Shown here: in pieces, positions 26,857 to 34,204 of the stretch | Layout of the letters: every line of letters begins with the position of its first letter | Position numbering within the stretch: position 1 is the first letter of the stretch | DNA from: JADJYF01 sp050186725 | GTDB taxonomy: Bacteria; Pseudomonadota; Gammaproteobacteria; Ga0077536 | NCBI GenBank assembly: GCA_050186725.1 | Contig: JBFWYG010000013.1 | Coordinates: 17,723-81,722, forward strand | Reading direction: 5' to 3' | Length of the DNA stretch: 64,000 nucleotides | Position numbers and translations under genes: made by a program | The notes under the pieces: generated by a model | Seen by the model: only the letters and a program-made list of their open reading frames with translations | What the model was told of the DNA's origin: nothing | Database searches by the model: none

Positions 26857-27171
26857 ATGAAGCCGGCGGTCGAGCGGCTGGAAGCGCTGCTCGCGAGCCA
26901 GGGAGAGAGCGCGCTCTTGCGCTTCGGTCTGGGCAACGCGCTCATGGACGAGGCTCCCGCCGCCGCGGCCGAGCATCTGCGTCGCGCGGTGGCGCTCGAC
27001 CCGACCTATTCCGCCGCCTGGAAACTGCTCGGCCGCGCGCTCGCCGCGAGTGGCGCCGACGAGCAGGCGAAAGAAGCCTATGCGCAGGGCATCAGCGTCG
27101 CCGAGCAGCGCGGCGATGTGCAGGCCGCGAAGGAGATGCGCGTGTTCCTGAAGCGACTCGAACGCGGCTGA
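26857..27171 (+). CDS. Small tetratricopeptide-repeat protein
   Basis: A 104-residue soluble protein with about two and a half TPR-like helical pairs (for example AAEHLRRAVALDPTYSAAWKLLGRALAASG). TPR proteins act as protein-binding scaffolds; the partner is not evident. It starts 10 bases after ntrX and is probably the last gene of the def-to-ntrX transcript. It ends 7 bases from the convergent pyrD stop. Similar small TPR genes occur widely, so no specific function is proposed. Confidence 0.78.
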   Translation: MKPAVERLEALLASQGESALLRFGLGNALMDEAPAAAAEHLRRAVALDPTYSAAWKLLGRALAASGADEQAKEAYAQGISVAEQRGDVQAAKEMRVFLKRLERG

Positions 27172-27178
27172 GGGCGTC

Positions 27179-28120
27179 TCAGGCGCCGTTCAGGCGCAGC
27201 GCGCCGCTGAGCTCGCTCACCCGCGCGAAGCCGTGACGGTCGAGGTAGTCGAGAATGCCGGCATTGATGGCGGCGAGGAGCAGCGGGTCGTAGAACAGCC
27301 CCGTGCCCACGCCCACGGCGGTCGCGCCAGCCAGCAGGAACTCGATGGCGTCGGCCGCCGAGGTCACGCCGCCCTGGCCGATGATCGGAATGCCGTGCGG
27401 ACGCGCCACCTGCGCCACCTGGAAGGTACGAAACACCGCCACCGGCTTGATCGCGGGCCCCGACAGACCACCCTGGTTGTTGCCCAGCACCGGGCGACGT
27501 TGCTCGATGTCGATGGCCATGCCCATCAACGTGTTGATCACCGCGAAGCCGTCGGTGCCCGCCTCGATGCAGCGCCTGGCGTTGGCCGCGATGTCGGTCT
27601 GGTTGGGCGACAGCTTGGTGATGAGCGGCTTCCTGGTCGCGCGCCGGCAGGCCGCGACGACCCGCGCCGACATGTCCGGATCGTTGCCGAAGGTCACGCC
27701 GCCTTCCTTGACGTTGGGACAGGAGATGTTGATTTCGATGGCGTCGATGGGCGAGTCGTCGAAGATGCGCGTGACCTCTTCGTACTCCTCCACCGTCGAG
27801 CCCGAGACGTTGGCGATGAAGCGCGTCTCGCTGAAGTCGAGCGTGGGCAGGATGCTGTCGACCACCGCACGCGCGCCGGGATTCTGCAGGCCGATGGCGT
27901 TCAGCATGCCGCCGGGCGTCTCGTACACGCGATGCGCGGGATTGCCGAGACGCGGTGCGAGGGTGGTGCCCTTCAGGCACACGGCGCCGGCGTCCGCGTT
28001 GGCAAAGCCTTCGACCCGTGTGTACTCTTCGCCGAAACCCACGCAACCGGACAGCAGCACCAGCGGCGTCGCGAAGCGCATGCCGCAGAACTCGAGCGCG
28101 AGCCTGGGATCAGCCGTCAT
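27179..28120 (-). CDS. pyrD: Dihydroorotate dehydrogenase, class 1B catalytic subunit
   Basis: FMN enzyme that oxidises dihydroorotate to orotate in pyrimidine synthesis. The start MTADPRLALEFCGMRF gives 313 residues, the class 1B length. Diagnostic motifs are GGMLNAIGLQNPG, the catalytic cysteine in INISCPNVKEGG (class 2 enzymes such as E. coli PyrD have Ser) and GGLSGPAIKPVAVF. Class 1B enzymes normally work with the iron-sulfur/FAD subunit PyrK to pass electrons to NAD; no pyrK is in this window. The gene is monocistronic here, divergent from trmL. Confidence 0.9.
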   Translation of the reverse strand: MTADPRLALEFCGMRFATPLVLLSGCVGFGEEYTRVEGFANADAGAVCLKGTTLAPRLGNPAHRVYETPGGMLNAIGLQNPGARAVVDSILPTLDFSETRFIANVSGSTVEEYEEVTRIFDDSPIDAIEINISCPNVKEGGVTFGNDPDMSARVVAACRRATRKPLITKLSPNQTDIAANARRCIEAGTDGFAVINTLMGMAIDIEQRRPVLGNNQGGLSGPAIKPVAVFRTFQVAQVARPHGIPIIGQGGVTSAADAIEFLLAGATAVGVGTGLFYDPLLLAAINAGILDYLDRHGFARVSELSGALRLNGA

Positions 28121-28156
28121 GACGCCCGCCGGTGCCAAGCGAACGCCCCGTCAACC

Positions 28157-28642
28157 GTGTTCAACATCATTCTCTACGAGCCGGAAATCCCGCCTAATAG
28201 CGGCAATATTATCAGGCTCTGCGCCAACAGCGGCGCGCGCCTGCACATGGTGGAACCGCTCGGCTTCTCGCTCGACGATCGCCAGCTGAAGCGCGCCGGA
28301 CTCGACTACCACGAGTACGCGAGCCTGCGCTGCCACGCCTCGCTGGACGACTGTCTCGCCACACTCGGTGAGTCCGCGTTGTTCGCCTTCACCACGCGCG
28401 GCGGCGTGAGCCTCGCCGAGACCTCGTTTCCGGACGGCGCGAGCCTGCTGTTCGGCCCAGAGTCGCGCGGCCTGCCGCGGGAGGTGTTGGCGCGCCTGCC
28501 CGACGCGCGCCGCGTGCGCATTCCGATGGTGGCCGGCAGCCGCAGCCTGAATCTCTCCAACGCCGTGTCCATCGCGCTCTACGAAGCCTGGCGCCAGCAC
28601 GGCTATGCGGGCGCCAGCGCCGATCACGCCTCCCGCGACTGA
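28157..28642 (+). CDS. trmL: tRNA (cytidine(34)-2'-O)-methyltransferase
   Basis: SPOUT-family enzyme that 2'-O-methylates the wobble base of tRNA-Leu isoacceptors. I choose the GTG at 28157, giving 161 residues beginning MFNIILYEPEIPPNSGN, as in the family; the upstream frame is antisense to pyrD and not real. The knotted C-terminal SAM site shows LLFGPESRGLP, VRIPMV and SLNLSNAVSIALYEAWRQ. A GC hairpin at 28643-28663 follows the stop. Confidence 0.94.
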   Translation: MFNIILYEPEIPPNSGNIIRLCANSGARLHMVEPLGFSLDDRQLKRAGLDYHEYASLRCHASLDDCLATLGESALFAFTTRGGVSLAETSFPDGASLLFGPESRGLPREVLARLPDARRVRIPMVAGSRSLNLSNAVSIALYEAWRQHGYAGASADHASRD

Positions 28643-28663
28643 CGCGCGCGCCAGGCGCGCGCG
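28643..28663 (+). terminator. GC hairpin after trmL
   Basis: An alternating GC inverted repeat of about 9 bp with a 3-base loop starts immediately after the trmL stop. There is no clear T-run, so termination is only suggested. The 165-base gap to the next gene shows no promoter I can support. Confidence 0.35.
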
Positions 28664-28807
28664 CGTTACGAACTGTGAAGATGAGAAATGCGCCCGCCAC
28701 GCCGGTGGCGCGTGGGGGCTGCCAGCGTCTTAGTCTTCGCCGACTGGCCGCGAACGGCATGCATGTTGTCGTGGCGGCGACGGCCTCAGACAGACAGGAG
28801 ACCTACC

Positions 28808-29524
28808 ATGCGATTCGAAAGCCTTGCGACCCTGGCGGCGATAGGCCTGATCTCGACTTCACTCGACGCGAGCGCCGCTTCGGCGGTGGCTTTCGGTCCG
28901 GCGGCGTGGGGGGCGAGCGACGCGGTGCTCGGCGTCGCGGGCCATGTGATCGAGGACTTCGAAGACACCCAGCTCGCCAACGGTCTCGAGGTCCAGGTGC
29001 TGCCGCCGTCCTTGAGCGGCTACGGCCCGACCGCCACCCTGCCCTTCACTTTCGATCCGGGGGTCGACGACCAGACCTCGAACGCCTTCGTGGGCAGCGC
29101 CTGGGATGGCACCAGATCCCTGGTCAATCGGCCGTTCGTGCCGATCACGTCCTATGCGAACGACGGCGGCTGGAGTGACGTGCGCTTCCTCTTCGACGCC
29201 GGCGTGACCTCGCTCGGATTCAGCATCCAGCAGGCCGAGGCCAACATCGGCATCAGCCTCGACCTCGGCGGCGGCTTCACCTTCTTCCTCGATTCCAGCA
29301 GCCTGCTCGCGCCCGGCGGCGGCCGCGTTGGCTACCTGCGCATCGACGCCGCGCCGGGCGAGGTGATCTACGGCGTGCATCTCGACAACCAGGCGGGCAA
29401 TCATGACGGCATAGCTTACGATCACCTGGCTTTCCAGCCGGCGCCGGTGCCGCTGCCGGCGGGGGCATGGCTGCTGGGACCCGCCTTGGTGACCTTGGCC
29501 GTGCGTGGACGGCGTCGCGCCTGA
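28808..29524 (+). CDS. PEP-CTERM sorting-domain protein
   Basis: A 238-residue exported protein. The start at MRFESLATLAAIGL is set by an AGGAG ribosome site 7 bases upstream; a signal peptide (about 1-22, ending LDASAAS) follows. The middle is a beta-rich domain of a type common in PEP-CTERM proteins, and the C-terminus has VPLPAGAWLLGPALVTLAVRG then RRRA: a Val-Pro-Leu-Pro variant of the PEP motif, a hydrophobic helix and a basic tail. In Gram-negative bacteria such tails are processed by exosortase during exopolysaccharide-associated export. No exosortase is in the window. The cargo function is unknown. Confidence 0.85.
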   Translation: MRFESLATLAAIGLISTSLDASAASAVAFGPAAWGASDAVLGVAGHVIEDFEDTQLANGLEVQVLPPSLSGYGPTATLPFTFDPGVDDQTSNAFVGSAWDGTRSLVNRPFVPITSYANDGGWSDVRFLFDAGVTSLGFSIQQAEANIGISLDLGGGFTFFLDSSSLLAPGGGRVGYLRIDAAPGEVIYGVHLDNQAGNHDGIAYDHLAFQPAPVPLPAGAWLLGPALVTLAVRGRRRA

Positions 29525-29547
29525 AGCAGGCGCGGTGACGCGCGTCA

Positions 29548-29567
29548 GCCGACCATCCCGGGTCGGC
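29548..29567. terminator. Hairpin between convergent genes
   Basis: GCCGACC and GGTCGGC form a 7-bp stem with a 6-base loop midway between the stops of the PEP-CTERM and YaaH-family genes. It could serve both strands, but neither side has a T-run. Confidence 0.35.
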
Positions 29568-29587
29568 GTCAGCGTGCGCGAGGGGGT

Positions 29588-30229
29588 TCAGCGCGCGCGC
29601 ATGAAGCCCGCCGGGCCGGGTACGGGCAGGACCTCTCGCCCGAAGGCGGCGTTGGCGAGCGCCGCCATCGCGGGATAGCTCATCAACAGGCCAGCGACGC
29701 CGATCAGCCAACCGGCGCTCCACGACACCGTGGTCCACGGCGCCTGCGCCTGTTCGGCCGGCATCTGCAGGTTGAGCGCGGCGAGCAGCGCGACGGCCAG
29801 GGTGAACATCGTCATGGCGAGAAACAGCAGCGCACTCTGCGCGGCCATGATGGGAATGTGCGCGAACAGCACGAGCCCGAGAAAGGCGAACACCCAGCCG
29901 TTCATCATGAGCGTCAGCGGCGCGGCCGGCGCGCCGCCGACAGACGCGACGAACACCGCCGTGGTGCAGGCGGGCGCGGCCCAGAACAGGATGCCGAACA
30001 CGAGATTCATGCTGCCGCCCACCGAGTCGCCGCGGCGCAGCGCCACGAGGCCGGTGATGACCTGCACCAGCGCGACCGCCAGCAGCCATACCACCAGCAT
30101 CGGCTGATCGGCCGGGCCGGCGCGGCCGGTCAACGCGGCCCACACCGCGGTGGTGCCGGCGCCGAGCGAGAACAGCGCGGCGGGCGAGGCGTCCGCCCAG
30201 GGTGAGGCGGCGATGGTCGGAGCGGACAT
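29588..30229 (-). CDS. GPR1/FUN34/YaaH (SatP-like) family membrane protein
   Basis: A 213-residue integral membrane protein with six hydrophobic segments. The C-terminal AAFGREVLPVPGP resembles the conserved NxxFGRxVLPxG of the acetate/succinate channel family (E. coli SatP), and the N-terminal SPAALFSLGAGTTAVWAAL sits where NPAPLGLxGFGxTT is found. The N-terminal NPAPLG signature is degraded (SPAALF), so substrate and even transport activity are uncertain. A likely promoter lies at 30349-30378. Convergent with the PEP-CTERM gene; a 7-bp hairpin (29548-29567) sits between their stops. Confidence 0.72.
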   Translation of the reverse strand: MSAPTIAASPWADASPAALFSLGAGTTAVWAALTGRAGPADQPMLVVWLLAVALVQVITGLVALRRGDSVGGSMNLVFGILFWAAPACTTAVFVASVGGAPAAPLTLMMNGWVFAFLGLVLFAHIPIMAAQSALLFLAMTMFTLAVALLAALNLQMPAEQAQAPWTTVSWSAGWLIGVAGLLMSYPAMAALANAAFGREVLPVPGPAGFMRAR

Positions 30230-30348
30230 GGCGGTTCCTCGGGATCAGCAACGACGCGCCGCGCGGCACGCCGCAACGATGGTCCATTCGACCTTCATCG
30301 CGCGCCGGGAAGTCCAACGTCGTCGCCTTCCCCCGCCGAGGCCCGGCG

Positions 30349-30378
30349 AGTATGGGCGGGCCCGCGCGAACGCGTCAA
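30349..30378 (-). promoter_or_regulatory. Candidate promoter of the YaaH-family gene
   Basis: On the minus strand TTGACG (30373-30378) is spaced 18 bases from CATACT (30349-30354), matching consensus at five and four of six positions. It lies between the gpsA stop and the YaaH-family start and would give a 5' leader of roughly 110 bases. Confidence 0.5.
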
Positions 30379-30394
30379 TCCGGCGCGCGGTCGC

Positions 30395-31405
30395 TCAGGC
30401 GCCGGTCTCCGCGGTCGGGTCGCGCGCCAGCAGGCGCCGCACCGCGTCGGTGGGCGTGGTCTCGCCATTCAATACGCGGGTGACCTCGGTCACGATGGGC
30501 ATCTCCACGCCGCTCCGGCGCGCGAGCGTGGCGATCGCGCGCGCGGTCGCCACGCCCTCGACCAGCGCCCCCACCTCCGCCTGCGCCGCGCTCACCGAAC
30601 CGCTGGCCGCGAGGGCCTTGCCGAAGCGACGGTTGCGCGACTGGTCGTCGGTGCAGGTCAGCACGAGATCTCCCATCCCCGAGAGCCCCATGAAGGTTTC
30701 CCTGCGACCGCCGCGCGCCATGCCGAAGCGCGCGATTTCCGCCAGTCCACGCGTGATGAGCGCGGCGCGCGTATTGGCGCCGAGCCCCAGGCCGTCGGCG
30801 ATGCCGGCGGCGATGGCGATGACATTCTTGAGCGCGCCGCCCACCTCGACGCCGATCACGTCGTCGGTGTAGTAGGGCCGGAACGCTGGTCCGTGCATGG
30901 CGGCGACGATCTGCCGGCCGAGCGCCGCGTCGCTCGCGCCCACGGTGATCGCCGCCGGGCTGCCACGCAGGATCTCGACCGCGAAGTTCGGCCCCGACAC
31001 CTGCGCGAAGGGCAGCTCGGCGCCGAGCACGGCGGCGACTATTTCGTGGGCCATCATGCCGGTGTCGAGTTCGAAGCCCTTGCTCGCGCAGGCCACCGCC
31101 GGCAACGCCGGCAGCATGGGGCGCAGGGCTTCGAGCGCGCCGCGCATGACCTGGTAGGGCACCACCATCAACGCGAAGGCCGGGACCGGCAGATCGATGA
31201 GACTGGCGACGGGCGTGATGCCGGCAGGCAGTTCCACCTCGGGGGCGAAGCGCGGATGGTGGTGGGTGGCGCCGAGCGCTTCGATGGTCGCGACATCGGT
31301 GTCGTAGAGGCTGACCGCGCGGCCGGCGCGGGCGCAGACCGCGGCGAGCGCGGTGCCCCAGGCGCCGGCGCCCATCACGAGTATCGGCGCGTCAGCCACC
31401 GGCAC
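30395..31405 (-). CDS. gpsA: Glycerol-3-phosphate dehydrogenase [NAD(P)+]
   Basis: Reduces dihydroxyacetone phosphate to glycerol-3-phosphate for phospholipid synthesis. 336 residues with the N-terminal nucleotide motif VMGAGAWGTALA and the GGALKNVIAIAAGIADGLGLG segment that carries the catalytic Lys. Starts 18 bases after secB, the conserved secB-gpsA order of gammaproteobacteria. Nothing unusual in length or motifs. Confidence 0.96.
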   Translation of the reverse strand: MPVADAPILVMGAGAWGTALAAVCARAGRAVSLYDTDVATIEALGATHHHPRFAPEVELPAGITPVASLIDLPVPAFALMVVPYQVMRGALEALRPMLPALPAVACASKGFELDTGMMAHEIVAAVLGAELPFAQVSGPNFAVEILRGSPAAITVGASDAALGRQIVAAMHGPAFRPYYTDDVIGVEVGGALKNVIAIAAGIADGLGLGANTRAALITRGLAEIARFGMARGGRRETFMGLSGMGDLVLTCTDDQSRNRRFGKALAASGSVSAAQAEVGALVEGVATARAIATLARRSGVEMPIVTEVTRVLNGETTPTDAVRRLLARDPTAETGA

Positions 31406-31423
31406 TCACCGCCCGGGTGCGGC

Positions 31424-31906
31424 TCAGTGACTGCCGGCCTGGGCGCCGCCGTTGCCGGCCGCCATGCGCCGCTGCAGTTCCTGGGCGTAGAGCAGCTCGA
31501 AGTTGACCGGCGCGAGCAAGAGCTGCGGAAAACCGCCCTTGACCACCAGGTCGCAGATCACTTCACGGGCAAAGGGAAAGAGCGTGTTGGGGCAGGCGGT
31601 CGCGAGGATCGCGCCGATGTGCTCTTCGGCGAAGCCGCGAATGGTGAAGATGCCTGCCTGCTGCACTTCCACCAGGTAGATGGTGCGATCGCCGTGGTGG
31701 ACCTTGACGGTCACGGTCAGCACCACTTCGTGGTTCTCGCCGTCCAGCACCTGGGTGCGATTGGCGAAGTGCACGTCGGCGGTCGGGTTGCTTTCGCTGG
31801 TGAACACGGCCGGCGAATTCGGCGCTTCGAAGGACAGGTCCTTCACGTAGATCTTCTGGATGGCCAGCTGGCCGGTGATGGCCTGCGGGGCGTTCTCGTC
31901 CGCCAT
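31424..31906 (-). CDS. secB: Protein-export chaperone SecB
   Basis: Tetrameric cytosolic chaperone that holds preproteins unfolded and passes them to SecA. The start MADENAPQAITG, with CGGAG upstream, gives 160 residues; the longer frame is antisense-type read-through. The core shows FAIQKIYVKDLSFEAPNSP-like and CPNTLFPFAREVI motifs typical of SecB. Between the rhodanese gene and gpsA. The glutaredoxin gene grxC that often separates yibN from secB is not present. Confidence 0.95.
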   Translation of the reverse strand: MADENAPQAITGQLAIQKIYVKDLSFEAPNSPAVFTSESNPTADVHFANRTQVLDGENHEVVLTVTVKVHHGDRTIYLVEVQQAGIFTIRGFAEEHIGAILATACPNTLFPFAREVICDLVVKGGFPQLLLAPVNFELLYAQELQRRMAAGNGGAQAGSH

Positions 31907-31956
31907 GACTGATGGGCTCCGATGGGTTGACTGTAAGGGGTGGCCGGCGGCGGCGC

Positions 31957-32370
31957 TCAGCCGGCCGCGACCGGCAGGTTCTCGGCGCGCCATGCGCCGA
32001 TGCCGCCGCGCAGCGCGAACGCCCGTGCGATGCCCTGCGACTTGAGCTCGCGCGCCGCCTGGCCCGCCAGGTTGCCGCTCGTGCAGCACACGATGACCGG
32101 CTTGTCGGCGTATTTCTTCAGCTTGTCGCCGGCCTGGGCGAGATCGGCGAGCGGAAAGTTGACCGCGTCGATGATGTGGCCGGCGGCGAAGTCGGCGGCG
32201 TTGCGGATGTCGACCACCACCGCTCCCTCGCGGTTGATCATGGTGACCGCTTCCTGCGGCGGAATGCCGGTGGCGGTCGTGATGGTGCTCGCCACCACCA
32301 GGCCGAGCAGCACGCAGAAGGCCGTGACCAGCATCCAATGGTTCGTGACGAATTCGGGCAGGTGTTCCAT
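31957..32370 (-). CDS. Membrane-anchored rhodanese-like protein (YibN type)
   Basis: 137 residues from MEHLPEFVTNHWMLV. One N-terminal membrane helix (about 13-33) is followed by a rhodanese domain with the active-site loop CCTSGNLAGQ, in which the second Cys holds the catalytic position. Rhodanese domains move sulfur or bind metabolites; the natural substrate of the YibN group is unclear. It leads the yibN-secB-gpsA operon and is divergent from gpmI, a conserved arrangement. Confidence 0.87.
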   Translation of the reverse strand: MEHLPEFVTNHWMLVTAFCVLLGLVVASTITTATGIPPQEAVTMINREGAVVVDIRNAADFAAGHIIDAVNFPLADLAQAGDKLKKYADKPVIVCCTSGNLAGQAARELKSQGIARAFALRGGIGAWRAENLPVAAG

Positions 32371-32436
32371 GGTGACGGGGACGCGGGGGCTGTGACGGGG
32401 TCGTGGGTCTCGCGCGGCCGGGGCCGGCGGGGCCGT

Positions 32437-32446
32437 ATGATACACT
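32437..32446. promoter_or_regulatory. Shared -10 region of divergent promoters (rhodanese operon and gpmI)
   Basis: The sequence TATGATACACT supplies an extended -10 (TGATACACT) towards gpmI and, on the other strand, TATCAT towards the rhodanese-secB-gpsA operon. No good -35 box is seen for either direction, so the call rests on the -10 elements and on the divergent gene layout in a 135-base gap. Confidence 0.35.
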
Positions 32447-32505
32447 CAAAATCCGCGGCGGAACCGCCGTTTACCCGCGCAACACAACGACAAGATCCAA
32501 GCCCG

Positions 32506-34065
32506 ATGCCGAACGCCAAACATCCCGTCATGCTCATCGTTCTCGATGGCTGGGGCCACAGCGAGAGCGTGGAGTCCAACGCCATCCTGGCCGCCCGTAC
32601 GCCGGTATGGGATCGCCTGTGGGCCGAGTGCCCGCACCTTCTGATCCGCTGCTCGGGCACCGACGTCGGCCTGCCCGACCAGCATATGGGCAATTCCGAG
32701 GTCGGCCACATGCATCTCGGCGCCGGCCGCCTGATCGACCAGGACTTCTCGCGCATCGGCAAGGCGGTGGCGAACGGCGAGTTCCTGCTCAACCCGGTGC
32801 TCGGCGCGGCCTGCGAGAAGGCCGCCGCCGGCGACCGCGCCGTGCACATCCTGGGCCTCGCGTCGCCAGGCGGTGTGCACAGCCACGAAGACCACATCCT
32901 CGCGCTCATGGACCTCGCCCATGCGCGCGGCGTCAAGCGCATCTACGTGCACGCCTTCCTGGACGGCCGCGACATGCCGCCGAAGAGCGCAGCCCCGACC
33001 CTCGCACGCCTGTCCGCCAAGGCCGCCGCGCTCGGCACCGCGCGCGTCGCGTCGATCGTCGGCCGCTATTTCGCCATGGACCGCAACGGCAAGTGGGAGC
33101 GCGTCCAGCCGGCCTACGAGCTCATCGTCGACGGCGTGGCAGCGCATGGCGCGAGCGACGCCGTCGCTGGCCTAGAGGCGGCCTACGCGCGCGGCGAGAG
33201 CGACGAGTTCGTGCAGGCGACGGTGATCGTGCCGCCGGGCGCCATGCCCCACCGCGTCGAGGACGGCGATGTCGTGCTATTCGCCAACTTCCGCGCCGAT
33301 CGCGCCCGCCAGATCACCACCGCGCTCACGGCCGCCGATTTCGACCACTTCCCGCGCTGCCGCGTGCCCGCGCTCGGCGCCTACGTGTGCATGACCAACT
33401 ACGGCGAGCAGTTCCACCTGCCGGTGGCCTACGACACCGAGGACCTCGTAAACACCTTCGGCGCGGTGGTCGCCGCACATGGCCTGCGCCAGCTGCGCAT
33501 CGCCGAGACCGAGAAGTACGCCCACGTCACGTTCTTCTTCAACGGTGGCGAGGAACGGGTGTTCGAGGGCGAGGACCGGGTGATGGTGCCTTCGCCCAAT
33601 GTCGCGACCTACGATCTGGCCCCCGGCATGAGCGCCGCCGAAGTCACCGATAAGCTAGTCGCGGCTCTCTCCAGCGACACCTACGACGCCATCATCTGCA
33701 ACTACGCCAACGCCGACATGGTCGGCCATACCGGCAACTTCGACGCGACGGTGCAATGCATCGAAGTGCTGGACGCCTGTCTCGGTCGCGTGCTGGCCGC
33801 GGCGCGCGCCCACGGCGTGGACGTGCTGATCACCGCGGATCATGGCAACGCCGAGAAGATGAGCGAGGGCGCCGAGGCCCACACCGCGCACACCAACAAC
33901 GTCGTGCCGCTGGTCTATGTCGGTCGCGCGGCGGATGCCGTGGCCGACGGCAGCCTGGCAGACGTCGCGCCCACCATGCTGACCCTGATGGGCCTCGAGA
34001 TCCCGCGCGAGATGACCGGACACTCGCTGCTGCGTCTGCGCGCCAGCGCGCAGCACGCCGCCTGA
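32506..34065 (+). CDS. gpmI: 2,3-bisphosphoglycerate-independent phosphoglycerate mutase
   Basis: Glycolytic enzyme interconverting 3- and 2-phosphoglycerate with two manganese ions. From MPNAKHPVMLIVLDGWGHSE it has 519 residues, the family length. The catalytic serine lies in QHMGNSEVGHMHLGAGR (near residue 63), and metal ligands occur in NYANADMVGHTG and ITADHGNAEKM. The upstream frame to 31912 is antisense to the rhodanese and secB genes. Followed by a strong hairpin, then ctpA. Confidence 0.97.
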   Translation: MPNAKHPVMLIVLDGWGHSESVESNAILAARTPVWDRLWAECPHLLIRCSGTDVGLPDQHMGNSEVGHMHLGAGRLIDQDFSRIGKAVANGEFLLNPVLGAACEKAAAGDRAVHILGLASPGGVHSHEDHILALMDLAHARGVKRIYVHAFLDGRDMPPKSAAPTLARLSAKAAALGTARVASIVGRYFAMDRNGKWERVQPAYELIVDGVAAHGASDAVAGLEAAYARGESDEFVQATVIVPPGAMPHRVEDGDVVLFANFRADRARQITTALTAADFDHFPRCRVPALGAYVCMTNYGEQFHLPVAYDTEDLVNTFGAVVAAHGLRQLRIAETEKYAHVTFFFNGGEERVFEGEDRVMVPSPNVATYDLAPGMSAAEVTDKLVAALSSDTYDAIICNYANADMVGHTGNFDATVQCIEVLDACLGRVLAAARAHGVDVLITADHGNAEKMSEGAEAHTAHTNNVVPLVYVGRAADAVADGSLADVAPTMLTLMGLEIPREMTGHSLLRLRASAQHAA

Positions 34066-34083
34066 GCCTCACTCACGCACCGC

Positions 34084-34115
34084 CAGGCCGCGCGGCTCGA
34101 CCCCTGCGCGGCCTG
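34084..34115 (+). terminator. Hairpin after gpmI
   Basis: A perfect 10-bp stem (34084-34093 with 34106-34115) closing a 12-base loop begins 19 bases after the gpmI stop. No T-run follows, so it may be only a partial terminator or a 3'-end stabiliser in front of ctpA. Confidence 0.42.
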
Positions 34116-34204
34116 CGGCTATGCTCGTCCGGCCGTCGCGATCGGAACTCGCGGCGCGCAGCATCCTCCTAACGCCACACCAACCTGAGAGTGAAGGCCC
34201 CGCA

